Source of the DNA: Paludibacterium denitrificans
GTDB taxonomy: Bacteria > Pseudomonadota > Gammaproteobacteria > Burkholderiales > Chromobacteriaceae
DNA length: 64,000 bases
Direction of reading: 5' to 3'
Assembly: GCF_009707705.1 (NCBI RefSeq)
Contig: NZ_WLYX01000001.1
Coordinates: forward strand, 1,178,001 to 1,242,000
The translations under genes and the position numbers were made by a program. Below the pieces are notes generated by a model, which worked only from the letters and a program-made list of their open reading frames with translations, had not been told where the DNA came from and did not search any database. Shown one piece after another: positions 10,018 to 21,711 of the stretch (position 1 is the first letter of the stretch; each line of letters begins with the position of its first letter).

Positions 10018-11052
10018 CTACCTCTGTGGGTATGGTACGGTATCAGGATATGCTGAAATGGTGGCAAATGCAGCGGGATTCAAGCCTGCTGGCCGGGCAA
10101 GTCGGCCAGTGGCCAGTCCCTCACCATACGAGGCGCGGTATTGGCGCTGCCAGCTGTCGGCCTCCAGCACGTGATTCTGGCAACCGTGCTGCGTCACCTT
10201 GATGGCGCCCAGCAAGTTGGCCAGCCGCCCGGTGGTGGTCCAGTCCAGCCCGTGACGGATGCCGTAGAGCAAGCCTGGCGCGGAAGGCATCGCCACAGCC
10301 CATCGGGTCAACCGGCGCGCCATCCGGCTGCGCGGCGGGGATACGGTACACCTCGCCCGCAGCATAAATTTCCGCCCCCTGCGCGCCGCGCGTTACCACC
10401 AGCGCGGTCACCTGTTCGGCCAACTGCTGTACCGTCAAACCGGCACGTTCGCGCAGCAACTCGCTTTCGTAATCGTTGATGGCGACATAGCTGGCACGCG
10501 CCACGATCTGGTGGATTTCGTCGGCTGACAGCAGCGGCAACTCCTGCCCCGGATCAAAGACAAAGGGAATGCTTAGCTTCGGCCAACTCGCGCGAGTGCT
10601 GCAGGAACGCCGCGTGGCTAGGCGGCGGACAGAATCGCCAGCTGAACCGGCGCCGTGATGTCGGCGACATGGTTGTCTGTGGCAAAATTCATCGCGCCGG
10701 GATGAAAAGCCATCAGCTGGTTGCCGTCGCGATCGGCAATGCCGAAGCACTGCGAGGTAAACTGGCCGGGAATATGGCGAATGAAGCGGTCGTCCACGCC
10801 GACGCGGCGCAGGTGCTGGCGATACGGTTCAAAATCATCGCCCACTGTGCCCATGACGATGGGACGCTCGCCCAGCAGGCACAGGCTGTAGGCAATGTTA
10901 CCGGCCATGCCGCCAAATTCCCGCCGCATACTGGGCGCAAGAAAGGTGGTGGAAATCTTGTGCAGCTGATCGGGCAATATCTGGCTGTCGAAGCGGCCGT
11001 GGAAGGAAAACAGCGTATCGTACGCCATGGTGCCGCAGACCAGAATGCTCAT
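10018..11052 (-). CDS. PfkB/ribokinase-family sugar or nucleoside kinase
   Basis: The PfkB fold is shown by the N-terminal MSILVCGTMAYDTLFSF, the GGMAGNIAYSLCLLG motif and the C-terminal DPMGCGDAFRA signature, where the Asp of GCGD is the catalytic base. The type resembles betaproteobacterial adenosine-kinase-like proteins, but the substrate cannot be read from sequence. About 343 residues. Breaks at about 10275, 10573 and 10621 all coincide with an expected Ala-Gly GCCGGC. The last ~30 residues beyond YGEGLA look atypical, so the true stop may be a little upstream. It ends 2 bp before gshA, which suggests an operon. Confidence 0.85.
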
Positions 11053-11164
11053 GGTTTTCCTCCCCGGATAGAAGCGCCGATTTTAGCATGGAAGCGCTCG
11101 CCCACCGGCAGGTAACGCGGGCGGCGCCCATGCCTTCCCTCAACCATTGATTCGGACATTGATT

Positions 11165-11641
11165 ATGCGGTTTCTGTCCCTGATTGCGGCGGCCTTGCTG
11201 GCCGTGACTCTGCTCCCAGCCCGTGCGGCGCCGCTGGATGACGCGCGCTTTAGCGATCTGCAAGAAAGTCCGACACAATTGTCGACGCTACGCGGCAAAG
11301 TCACCGTCATCAACTTCTGGGCCACCTGGTGCGGCCCGTGCCGCGAGGAAATGCCCATGCTCAACACGCTGCGCCAGCGGCTGGCGGGCAAGGGTGTTGA
11401 GGTGGTGGGCATTGCGCTGGACAACAAGGTGGAGGTGAACAACTTTGTGCGCCAGCTGAACATCAACTACCCGATCTGGCTGGGCAACAGCCAGACCACT
11501 ACGCTGATGCGCGCGCTCGGCAACCCGTCGGGCGGGCTGCCGTATACGCTGGTGCTGGACCGGCGCGGCAACGTGGCGGCACGGCTGCTGGGGCGCGTGT
11601 CGGAAAGCACGCTGCACAGCGCCATCGCGGCACGGCTGTAA
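11165..11641 (+). CDS. TlpA/ResA-like periplasmic thioredoxin
   Basis: 158 residues: an N-terminal signal peptide (MRFLSLIAAALLAVTLLPARA) followed by a thioredoxin fold of the TlpA/ResA type. The redox motif is WATWCGPCREE, and the cis-Pro region is GGLPYTLVLD. Such proteins reduce periplasmic disulfides, often for cytochrome c maturation; the partner is not evident here. Start 11165 gives a clean signal peptide. Intact, and divergent from the PfkB kinase. Confidence 0.88.
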   Translation: MRFLSLIAAALLAVTLLPARAAPLDDARFSDLQESPTQLSTLRGKVTVINFWATWCGPCREEMPMLNTLRQRLAGKGVEVVGIALDNKVEVNNFVRQLNINYPIWLGNSQTTTLMRALGNPSGGLPYTLVLDRRGNVAARLLGRVSESTLHSAIAARL

Positions 11642-11646
11642 CGAAA

Positions 11647-11670
11647 ACGCTCCGACACCAGCCGGAGCGT
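11647..11670 (+). terminator. Hairpin after the thioredoxin gene
   Basis: An 8-bp stem (ACGCTCCG / CGGAGCGT) with an 8-base loop starts 6 bp after the stop. It has no T-tract; a DUS-like repeat follows immediately. Confidence 0.45.
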
Positions 11671-11675
11671 GACAA

Positions 11676-11686
11676 GGTTGGCCGAA
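11676..11686 (+). repeat. DUS-like repeat AAGGTTGGCCGAA
   Basis: Intergenic copy between the convergent thioredoxin and fadH genes, in the extended AAGG form. Confidence 0.85.
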
Positions 11687-11713
11687 CCGGATAACCGCGC
11701 ACCAGCCGCCGGT

Positions 11714-13782
<2,069 letters not shown>

Positions 13783-13793
13783 TTATGCCGTCA

Positions 13794-13822
13794 AAGATAC
13801 TTACTAGTAAGTAAGCTGTCAA
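13794..13822 (-). promoter_or_regulatory. fadH promoter with palindromic operator
   Basis: On the minus strand a perfect TTGACA (13817-13822) is followed after exactly 17 bp by TATCTT (13794-13799). The spacer contains the perfect 14-bp palindrome ACTTACTAGTAAGT (13799-13812). A repressor bound there would cover the core promoter. The half-site pattern resembles TetR-family (FadR/PsrA-like) fatty-acid operators, which is an inference. Confidence 0.75.
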
Positions 13823-13928
13823 CGCGCACTCAACCCAGTCCAACATCCTGCTAAAACAGGCGTACCGATGCAGCAAAATCGCCCGCCCCGCGCCACCCGG
13901 GCGCCACCGACCAAGATGGCGCGGCGGC

Positions 13929-14512
13929 TCAACCTATCATCTGGCTGGCATCAAAATCCGGATTGCAACGCGCGGTCAGCACATGGTCACGCCAGGCACC
14001 ATTGATGTAGAGATAGTCCTTGGCTTCGCCTTCGATGCGAAACCCCAGCCGCTGCAACAACCCGGCACTACGCAGATTGGCTAATACTGATAATTGGCCC
14101 GGATGCGATGCAGCCTCATGTCGTCAAATGCCAGCGCAATCACCGCCTCCAGCGCTTCACGCATCAGCCCTTGCCCCTGCAACGAGGCATCCAGCGCATA
14201 GCTCAGGGTGCCGGATTGCAAACGGCCGCGCACCACGTTGCTCAATGCTACCGAGCCGACCACCTGCCCCGGCTGCTCTTCCAGCATCAACAGGAAAGCC
14301 GCACCGTGCCCATCCAGCCAGTCCTTGGCCCGCTGGCGCAAGCGCATGGTCCAGTACAGCTGGGTGTAGAACATGTCACCCGGCACCGGGTCCCATTGCG
14401 CCAGATGCTCACGGTTGCGCAGCTGGAAATCCAGCATGGCACTGGCCCAGCTGGTTTCGGCAGGCAACAGGTGCAGACGGCGGGTTTTCAGCGTGGGCTG
14501 GGCATGACTCAT
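13929..14512 (-). CDS. GNAT acetyltransferase, RimJ/RimL-like
   Basis: About 193 residues of GNAT fold: N-terminal RRLHLLPAE, the acetyl-CoA loop region around [18 protein letters not shown], then RIRANYQ-P-(A)[13 protein letters not shown] and the closing [11 protein letters not shown], all typical of RimJ-type ribosomal-protein N-acetyltransferases. The exact substrate is not certain. The frame breaks near 14088, where GTATTAGCC stands for an expected GCCGGCC. Start 14512 ([13 protein letters not shown]) is chosen from family length. Confidence 0.85.
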
Positions 14513-14648
14513 CGGCGGCTCCGCCATAACTAAAGATTTCAGCATACCCAGCACCGGCGTGGCTCGCCAAGCGCAGGGCAATAAAATGGCCCGCGCTGCC
14601 GGGCAGGACGGGCCAGCAGTTTCGGCCAACTTGGGCCGCCTCACGGCA

Positions 14649-15531
14649 TCAGGCGGTCAGGCGTTCCAGCGCTTCACGGTATTTGGCCGCGGTTTTTTCA
14701 CGCACGTCCAGCGGCACGGCCGGGGGCTGGCTGTTTGTTCCAGCCGGAAGCTTCCAGCCAGTCACGCACAAACTGCTTGTCGAACGACGGCGGATTGCTG
14801 CCTTCCACATAGCTGTCGGCTTAAGCCAGAAACGGCTGGAATCCGGCGTCAGGGCTTCGTCCATCAGCGTCAGCGTGCCGTCTTCGTCCGGGCCGAATTC
14901 AAACTTGGTGTCGCAGATGATGATGCCACGCTTGGCGGCAAATTCTGCGGCGGTCTTGTACAGCATGATGGCGGTATCGCGCACCTTGGCCGCCAGCTCG
15001 GCACCAACAATGGCCTCGCACTGGGCAAAGGTGATGTTCTCGTCGTGATCGCCCACCGCCGCCTTGGTGGACGGGGTGAAGATCGGTTCCGGCAGCTTGC
15101 TGGCTTCCTGCAGACCGGCTTTAAAGGGCTGAATGCCGCACACGGTGCCGGACTTCTTGTATTCCTTCCAGCCGGAGCTAAGCCAGATAGCCGCGCACCA
15201 CGGCTTCGATCGGCACGGCCTTCAGGCGCTTGGCCACCACGGCACGGCCTTGCACTTGCGGCAGGTCTTCGGCAGAGACCACGTCTTCCGGTTTGTCACC
15301 GGTCAGGTGGTTGGGCACCACGTCTTTCAGGGTGTCGAACCAGAAATTGGAAATGGCGGTAAGAATCTGGCCCTTGGCCGGGATCGGGTCATCCAGAATG
15401 ACGTCGAATGCCGACAGACGGTCGGTGGCGATCATCAGCATGCGCTTGTCGTCGATCTCGTACAGGTCGCGTACCTTGCCGGAGTAGATTTTTTTCAGGC
15501 TTTTCAGGTTGGTGGTGTTAATGCCGGTCAT
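14649..15531 (-). CDS. purC: Phosphoribosylaminoimidazole-succinocarboxamide synthase (SAICAR synthetase)
   Basis: Purine biosynthesis, joining aspartate to CAIR. About 292 residues. Seen: [58 protein letters not shown] and SRFWPADSYVEG after repair. Breaks at 14820 (GCTTAAGCC within the highly conserved FWPADSY, proving the expected TGG-CCG-GCC), 15178 (GCTTAGC for Ala-Gly) and about 14745 (one extra A). It follows purE-purK in the same direction, but a terminator-like hairpin separates it from purK. Confidence 0.96.
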
Positions 15532-15548
15532 ATGACTTCCTTGAAAGC

Positions 15549-15575
15549 TAAAAACGACGCCTTGTGGGCGCCGTT
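15549..15575 (-). terminator. Terminator or attenuator between purK and purC
   Basis: On the minus strand a stem ACGGCGCC / GGCGTCGT with one A.C mismatch is followed by TTTTT. It sits in the 56-bp purK-purC gap. Confidence 0.6.
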
Positions 15576-15587
15576 GTCCGAATCGGG

Positions 15588-16717
15588 TTACAGCGTTTGT
15601 TTCAACGCCCGGGCTTGTTCCAGCGCATCATCCACCTGAGCGGACAACACGGTGTAGTGCCCCATCTTGCGACCGGGGCGGGCGGCCTTCTTGCCGTACA
15701 GATGCAGGTGCGCATTGGGCGCTTCCATCAGCACCGCCCAGTTGGGCTCGCCACCATCGCTCTGCCAGACATCGCCCAGCAGGTTGACCATCACCACCGG
15801 CGACAGCAGATCGGTCTTGCCCGGCAGCAGGCCGCACATGGCGCGCACTTGCTGCTGGAACTGATCGGTCAGGCAGGCATCCAGCGTGTAGTGGCCGGAA
15901 TTATGCGGCCGTGGGGCAATTTCATTGACCACCAGGCTGTCGTCGGCCAGCACGAAACATTCCACCGCCAGCACGCCGACGTAATCCAGCGCGTCGGCCG
16001 GGCGTTTGGCCATGTCCTGCGCGGCCGCTGCCAAAGACGGCGCAATGCGGGCCGGTACGATGGAGACATCCAGAATACCGTTTTCGTGACGGTTTTCCGC
16101 CACCGGAAACACGGCCATCTGTGCCGTGCTGACGCGGGTAACGATGGCCGATACTTCCAGCTTCAGCTCCAGCATCTTTTCCAGCACACAGGTCACGCCG
16201 CCCATTTCCGCGTAAGCCGCGCGCGCTTCTTCCGCGCTCTTGACCCGGATCTGGCCTTTGCCGTCATAGCCCAGACGCGCGGTCTTGAGGATACCCGGCA
16301 GGTAGGCACCCAGATCGCCAGCCAGATCGTCGGCCGAAGTCACGGCCAGATACGGTGCGGTGGGCAGGCCTTGTTGATCCAGCTTTTTTCGGCAATGCGG
16401 TCCTGCGCAATGGCCACGCAGTCGCCAGACGGCGACACGCGCGTGACACGTGCCAGCTCGCGCATGGCATCGGCGTTGACGTTTTCGAATTCGGTGGTGA
16501 CGGCGGCACAGGTTTCGGCCAACCTTTTCAGTGCGGCCGGGTCGTCAAACGGCGCGCACAGGTGCACATCGGCAAACCGTGCAGCCGGAGCGTTGACGTC
16601 CGGATCGAGTACCGTCACGTGGTAGCCCATGGTCTTGGCGGCAACCGTGAACATGCTGCCGAGCTGGCCTCCACCCAGAATGCCCAGCATGGCGGGCGGC
16701 AGGATGGCGCGAGTCAT
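15588..16717 (-). CDS. purK: N5-carboxyaminoimidazole ribonucleotide synthase
   Basis: ATP-grasp enzyme that carboxylates AIR to N5-CAIR. About 377 residues. Features: [13 protein letters not shown] at the N-terminus, [11 protein letters not shown], the ATP-grasp segment [15 protein letters not shown] and [13 protein letters not shown]. One break near 16363: an expected AAG-GCC-GGC-CTG has lost four bases, so GCCGGCC reads GCC. The start overlaps the purE stop (TAATG). A DUS-like 11-mer lies in the coding sequence at 16514. Confidence 0.96.
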
Positions 16718-17205
16718 TACTCCACCTCCGGCAGCGTCATCGCTAGCACGGTGTCCTGCTGTTTCTGGCGGAAAGCCTTGAGTTTGTCAGCCAGTTCCGG
16801 CCGGGTGGTAGCCAGCATGGCCACGGCATACAGGGCGGCATTGGCGGCACCGGCTTCACCGATGGCAAAGGTGGCCACCGGCACGCCCTTGGGCATTTGC
16901 ACGATGGACAGCAGCGAATCTTCCCCGCGCAGGTAACGCGATGGCACCGGCACACCCAGCACCGGAATATGCGTCTTGGCCGCCAGCATGCCCGGCAAGT
17001 GGGCGGCGCCACCGGCTCCGGCGATGATGGCCTTCAGCCCGCGCGCTTCGGCGGTAGCGGCATAGTCAAACAGAAGGTCGGGGGTACGGTGGGCAGAGAC
17101 GACACGGGTTTCAAAGGCGACGCCGAAGTCTTTGAGCACGCACGCGGCGTTCTGCATGACTTCCCAGTCGCTGTTGCTACCCATCACGATGCCGACTTCG
17201 ATCAT
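16717..17205 (-). CDS. purE: N5-carboxyaminoimidazole ribonucleotide mutase
   Basis: Rearranges N5-CAIR to CAIR. 162 residues, intact, class I Pur[16 protein letters not shown] with the substrate loop, VVSAHRTPD, and [13 protein letters not shown]. It is the first gene of purE-purK, with one-base stop/start overlap at 16717. Confidence 0.97.
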   Translation of the reverse strand: MIEVGIVMGSNSDWEVMQNAACVLKDFGVAFETRVVSAHRTPDLLFDYAATAEARGLKAIIAGAGGAAHLPGMLAAKTHIPVLGVPVPSRYLRGEDSLLSIVQMPKGVPVATFAIGEAGAANAALYAVAMLATTRPELADKLKAFRQKQQDTVLAMTLPEVE

Positions 17206-17345
17206 GGCGGAGAAGCTCGCAAGTAATGAAAAAAAGGGATTTTACCCGAGAGACGGGGCGCTTCGGTATGTTTTTATATCTTCATGTAAAAACAGTTTGC
17301 CGGGTGGCCGAGCGGCATTGCACCGTATCGGCCACGGCTTACTGC

Positions 17346-18096
17346 TTACATCTTGCTCAGTTGCTGCTTGGCTTTCTGCGCGGCCGAGCTGGCCGGATAG
17401 AGTTTGATCGGTAACGGCGGAAAGTGGCCTTGGCCACGTCCACCGGCCCATGTCGCGCTGGCAGTTACCGACATTGCGCAGGGCATCCGGCGCGCGCGGG
17501 TGGTCCGGGTGCTGCTCGACAAAGCGACGGTGCAGGTCGATTGCCGCATCGTACTGGCGCAGGGCGGTATGCGCCACGCCCAGCCAGTAAGTGGCATCCA
17601 CGGCTTCCGGCGTGTTGGGGTTTTGCTGGATATAGCTCTTGAGCGCATCCACCGCTTTGGGGAAATCGCGGTTGCGCAGCAGATTGAGCGCCTTGTCGTA
17701 ATCCGGTCCCGGCTGGGCGCCAGCGGCCGGGTTGCTGGCCGGAGCCTGGGCCGGTGCGACGGCAACGGCGGCACTCTTGCGGCTTCCTTCCAGTTGGCTG
17801 AGGCGGCCGTCCAGATCGTTATACAGGTCGTTCTGGCGCTTCTGCATGGTTTGCACGGTGTAATTGAGCACCTCGACATCACCGCGCAGTTTGGCAACAT
17901 CGGCCTTCAGGCCATCCAGCTGGTTGACCATTTCCAGCAGCTTGTCGTTGGACAGCTTGCTTTCCATTTCGGCCGGGCGGCTGGACGCCTGCTTGTTGAC
18001 CTGATCTATCTGGCGACGGGTGTCTTCAAGGTCGCTGGTGGTGGCGCACCCGGTCAGAAGCAACAGCAGGGCACTGCTGATGGCAAGCCTTTTCAT
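17346..18096 (-). CDS. cpoB: Cell division coordinator CpoB (YbgF)
   Basis: Periplasmic Tol-associated protein that links the Tol machine to septal peptidoglycan synthesis. About 250 residues. Lipobox LLTGC at residues 14-18 suggests a lipoprotein; next come an N-terminal coiled coil (LEDTRRQIDQVNKQ ... KLRGDVEVLNYTVQTMQKRQ) and C-terminal TPRs (YDKALNLLRNRDFPKAVDAL, YWLGVAHTALRQYDAAI). The correct C-terminus is ASSAAQKAKQQLSKM at 17346; the open frame to 17242 comes from two single-base losses near 17418 and 17436. Confidence 0.92.
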
Positions 18097-18120
18097 GGGT
18101 CATGCTCTCTTGAACATACA

Positions 18121-18131
18121 GGTTGGCCGAA
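18121..18131 (+). repeat. DUS-like repeat GGTTGGCCGAA
   Basis: Intergenic copy in the 154-bp gap between pal and cpoB. Confidence 0.85.
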
Positions 18132-18250
18132 CATCATAATGCCGGCTGGCGGGCGGTCATCCGGAAGCAACCGCTCGGCAGACAGGCAGCACATGTCCGA
18201 CACGCCAACGGCCAGCAGGCAATGCTTCCCCACTGGCCGTCTGGTGAAGA

Positions 18251-18772
18251 TTACTCGCCGTCGTAAACGATGTCGGCGCGACGGTTCTGTGCGTAATCGG
18301 CTTCGGTGTTGCCGCTGGCTTTCGGTTTTTCCTTGCCGAAGCTGACGGCTTCCAGCTGGCTTTCCTTGGCACCCAGCACGGCGAGCGAGCGCTTGACGCT
18401 TTCGGCGCGGCGTTGGCCCAGACCCAAGTTGTATTCACGGCTGCCACGGGCATCGGTGTTGCCCTGAATCACCACTTTGTGCTGCGGCGCGGCTTTCAGG
18501 TAAGCGGCGTGGGCTTCTACCGTCGGCTTGTATTCGTTCTTGACCACGGAGGAGTCAAAGTCGAAATAAACACTACGTTTGGCCAGCGGGCTGTTCGGAT
18601 TGTGCAGCGGATCGGCGCCATACAGGCCATTGCTGCTGCCGTTGGCATTGGCGGCATTCTGGCCATTGGCCGTGCCGTTCACGGTGCTGGCGGCATCCTG
18701 CGGTTTAGTGCTGGCGCATGCTGCCAGCAATGTGACCGTGGCCGTACCCAGTACCAGTTGTTTCCAGTTCAT
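18251..18772 (-). CDS. pal: Peptidoglycan-associated lipoprotein
   Basis: Outer-membrane lipoprotein of the Tol-Pal system that tethers the outer membrane to peptidoglycan. 173 residues, intact. Signal peptide with lipobox LLAAC (residues 15-19), a low-complexity Asn/Ala linker, then an OmpA-like domain with VYFDFDSSVV and the peptidoglycan-binding NTDARGSREYNLGLGQRRA. It lies between tolB and cpoB as usual. Confidence 0.97.
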   Translation of the reverse strand: MNWKQLVLGTATVTLLAACASTKPQDAASTVNGTANGQNAANANGSSNGLYGADPLHNPNSPLAKRSVYFDFDSSVVKNEYKPTVEAHAAYLKAAPQHKVVIQGNTDARGSREYNLGLGQRRAESVKRSLAVLGAKESQLEAVSFGKEKPKASGNTEADYAQNRRADIVYDGE

Positions 18773-18793
18773 GTCTTAACTCCTTGAGTCAGA

Positions 18794-20085
18794 TTATGGA
18801 TGATTGAATGGGCCCCACGCCGGGTCCTGAACATCGCCGTTGATCACGCCCAGTTTCACCTTGCTGCTACCGTCCGGTGTGGCGGCGTACAGCACGCTCT
18901 TGCCCCCCACTTCGCTGGCGTACAACACCATGCTGCTGTTGGGCGCATAGCTCGGGCGTTCGTTGTAACCGGCTTCCGACAGGACGTGACTGTCACCGGT
19001 CGTCAAATCTTTCAGCATGACGCGGAAGCGCCCGCCTTCCTTGCGGATGTAAGTCAGCGACTTGCCATCCGGCGATACCTTGGGCGACACGTTGTAATGG
19101 CCGTCCCGGGTCACGCGTTGCGGCTGGCCGCCACTGGTGGCCACGCGATAGAGCTGCGGCCCGCCGCTGCGGTCTGACACAAAATACACCGGCTGCCATC
19201 CGGGCTGAACGTCGGCTCGGTATCGATGGCATCGCTATAAGTCAGACGCCGGGCCGGGCCGCCGTCGGCATTTACCAGATACACCTGCGAGTTGCCGCTG
19301 GTGGTGAGCACCACTGCCAGCTTGCTGCCATCCGGGCTCCAGGGCCGGGGCGGAATTACTGCCCTTGAAATTGGCCACGGCGTGACGCTGGCCGGTGGCC
19401 AGATCCTGCACCCACACCACCGGCTTCTTGCTCTCGAACGAAACGTAAGCGATGTGATGGCCATCCGGGCTCCACGACGGCGACATGATCGGCTCCTTCG
19501 AACGCAAGATGGTCTGCGCCCGGCTGCCGTCCACATCGGCCACCTGCAACTGGTAGTCATGACCGGACTTGTGCACAAACATGATGCGGGTATTGAACAC
19601 GCCCTTCTTGCCGGTCAGCGCTTCATAGATCATGTCAGCGATGGTGTGTGCCACCTCGCGTGAACGCTCGGGCGCCACGGTAAAACTGCTTAAGCCGTCA
19701 GCTGCGTTTTCTTGCTGGCATCCAGCAGGTGAAAGCTGATGCGCACCTGTCCGCCAGCCGCCGGTTCCACCTTGCCGATGGCGATGGCCTCAGCCCCCGC
19801 GCCCTGCCACTGGGCATAACGAACCGCGCCCACTTCAAACGGCAGATTGGCCACGCCATCGGTCGGCACCATGCGGAAGCCACCGGACAATTCCAGATCG
19901 CTACGGATGATCGGCGTCAGCGCCGTGCGCACGCGCGTGGACTCGTCCTTGAACGGCACCACGGCAATGCCATGCCGGTTGGCTCCGCCGCCGACGATCT
20001 CGATGGTCATGTCGGCCCGGGCAGTGCTGGCCCAGAGCAGCAGCAGCGCCAGCAGGCCCTTAAACAGAGTTCGGTAGTTAAACAT
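18794..20085 (-). CDS. tolB: Tol-Pal system protein TolB
   Basis: Periplasmic partner of Pal. 429 residues after repair (E. coli 430). Signal peptide MFNYRTLFKGLLALLLLWASTARA, N-terminal TolB domain, then a six-bladed propeller with repeats such as SWSPDGHHIAYVSF, FSPDGSR and VSPDGKSLTYI. Breaks: 19690 (GCTTAAGC for Ala-Gly), about 19335 (an extra C in an expected CCTGG, Trp codon) and about 19196 (one G lost). It sits 45 bp after tolA. Confidence 0.96.
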
Positions 20086-20130
20086 TAGTTCCCTCTAATA
20101 TCGTAAAGAACGAGCAGAACGCGGAAGCGT

Positions 20131-21160
20131 TTACGAGTGCGGACGGAATTCGAGTTTGATCTGGCGGTAATCACCAAAGCTGGCACCGGAGGGCAAGGAT
20201 GGGAAGGTGTGCGCCTCGCGCACCGCGCGTTGCACCGCTTCGTCGTAGGCATCGTTGCCGCTGCTTTGCAGTACGCGTACTGACTGCACTTCCAGCGACG
20301 GCAACAACCGCACCAGCAGCACCGCCTTGGGGTTGCCCTTCAAATCTGCTTAAGCAATTCCACCAGTGGCCGTACCTTGGCTTGCACCCGGCTGACCCAG
20401 CCATCGCGCGCGGCGCTGGAGCCGTTGGCCGAACCACCGGCCACGCCATTACGCCCACCGGCCTGATCGTAACGGGCATTGCCCTTGCGCGTGGTATTGG
20501 TGCTATTCAGGTCAGACAGCAAATCATCCGCTTCCGGGTTATACGCCTTGGCTTGACGCGTGCCCTTGCCCGGCGCCACGTTGGCTAAGCGCATGCAGGT
20601 GCGACTTGCTATCAGCGGGCGATTTGCTCTTGGCGGCAGCGCTATCCGGCTTGTTGGCCAGCGGTTTGGCTACCGGTTTGGCAACATCCTTGGGACTGGG
20701 CTTGGCGGTTTTGGCCGGGGCTGGCTCGGCATGCGCGGCAGCGACCTTGGGTGCCGGTTTGACCGGCTTCGGCTCAGGTTTAGCTACCGGCTTGGGCGCT
20801 TCTTTGTGTAACGGCAGCACGGCTGGCTTGTGCGGCGTCGGCGTGGATGCCTCATGTTTCGCCACGACTGGCCGGTGATGGTGACCAAGATTGACTTCGG
20901 CCTTCGGCGCCTCGACGGCGGCATGCGCCGGAGCTGGCGTCGCCGGAGCCAGCTTGACCGGATGCGGGATGGCGGGCTTGGCGGTGGTGACCGGTTCTGC
21001 CGCGGGCGGTGGAGGCGGCGCGCTGGTCCACAGTTCCAGCGCCAGCGGGGTGGGTTCCGGCATTTTTTTGGCCAGCCCCGCCCACAGCATCAAGGACAGC
21101 ACGCCAACGTGCAGCAGCACGGAGGCAATCAGGGCCGGGCTAGGGAGAACGACGCTTCAT
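20131..21160 (-). CDS. tolA: Tol-Pal system protein TolA
   Basis: Inner-membrane protein that spans the periplasm. About 341 residues: a short cytoplasmic MKRRS start, one transmembrane helix (LIASVLLHVGVLSLMLWAGL), a long Lys/Pro/Ala-rich linker (repeats like KPEPKPVKPAPK) and a C-terminal TonB-like domain (KAVLLVRLLPSLEVQSVRV ... AVREAHTFP). Breaks near 20348 (GCTTAAGC), 20584 (GCTTAGCC) and 21147 (an extra T). The start overlaps the tolR stop (ATGA). Confidence 0.92.
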
Positions 21161-21568
21161 CCGTTTTTCTGTTTGACTGTGAGGGCCACACGCTTGATCT
21201 TAGCCCTGATGCAACACGTCGGCAACCTTGACCACATCGGAATACTTGAGATTGGCATCGGCAGAAATCGCTACCGGACGTTCGGCAGCACCGGGCAACT
21301 GCTTGATCTGGCTAGCCAGTGCGGCGACGGAAGCCACCGGAATCGCCCGGTCATTGTCTTTCAATTCAATGGCCCCATCGGCGCTGACCGTGACTTCCAG
21401 CGGGCGCACATCCACCGTGGCGGCCTGCGATACGCTGGGCACATTGATCACCCCGGGGGTAAACATGGGAGCAGTCACCATGAAGATGACCAACAGCACC
21501 AGCATGACGTCGATATACGGCACGACGTTCATCTGGTTCATCTGACGACGGGGACGACGCTTGAGCAT
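21157..21568 (-). CDS. tolR: Tol-Pal system protein TolR
   Basis: Proton-channel partner of TolQ; ExbD/TolR family. About 136 residues: N-terminal cytoplasmic segment, one transmembrane helix with the essential Asp in PYIDVMLVLLVIFMVTAP, then the periplasmic domain. The family C-terminus HQAGIKRVAL is cut by a miscalled GCCGGC at about 21205 (reads GGCTAAG), giving a false stop at 21200. Start 21568 (MLKRRPRRQMNQMNVVPYID) is the TolR-like start. No tolQ precedes it. Confidence 0.93.
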
Positions 21569-21649
21569 GACGGACTGGATAGCGATAACGGGTGCCCATG
21601 ATAGCACCGCTGATTTCCGCTTCGATGACAACGAGGCTTGTGTGACGCC

Positions 21650-21687
21650 GGGGTTGGCCGAAAGTTCACGCCACTTCGGCCAACCCT
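21650..21687. repeat. Inverted pair of DUS-like repeats forming a hairpin
   Basis: GGTTGGCCGAA at 21652-21662 and its reverse complement at 21675-21685 are 12 bp apart and flanked by further pairing (GGGTT...AACCC), so the transcript can form a ~13-bp stem. It lies between the O-methyltransferase stop and the tolR start, where a terminator would sit. No T-tract follows. Confidence 0.85.
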
Positions 21688-21711
21688 GACGAAATCAAGG
21701 GGTTGGGCGCG

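Noticed and set aside
13867..13950. A short plus-strand frame starting MQQNRPP upstream of fadH, as a possible TetR remnant.
   Set aside because: It runs into the end of the acetyltransferase gene after ~20 codons, with no helix-turn-helix; not supportable.
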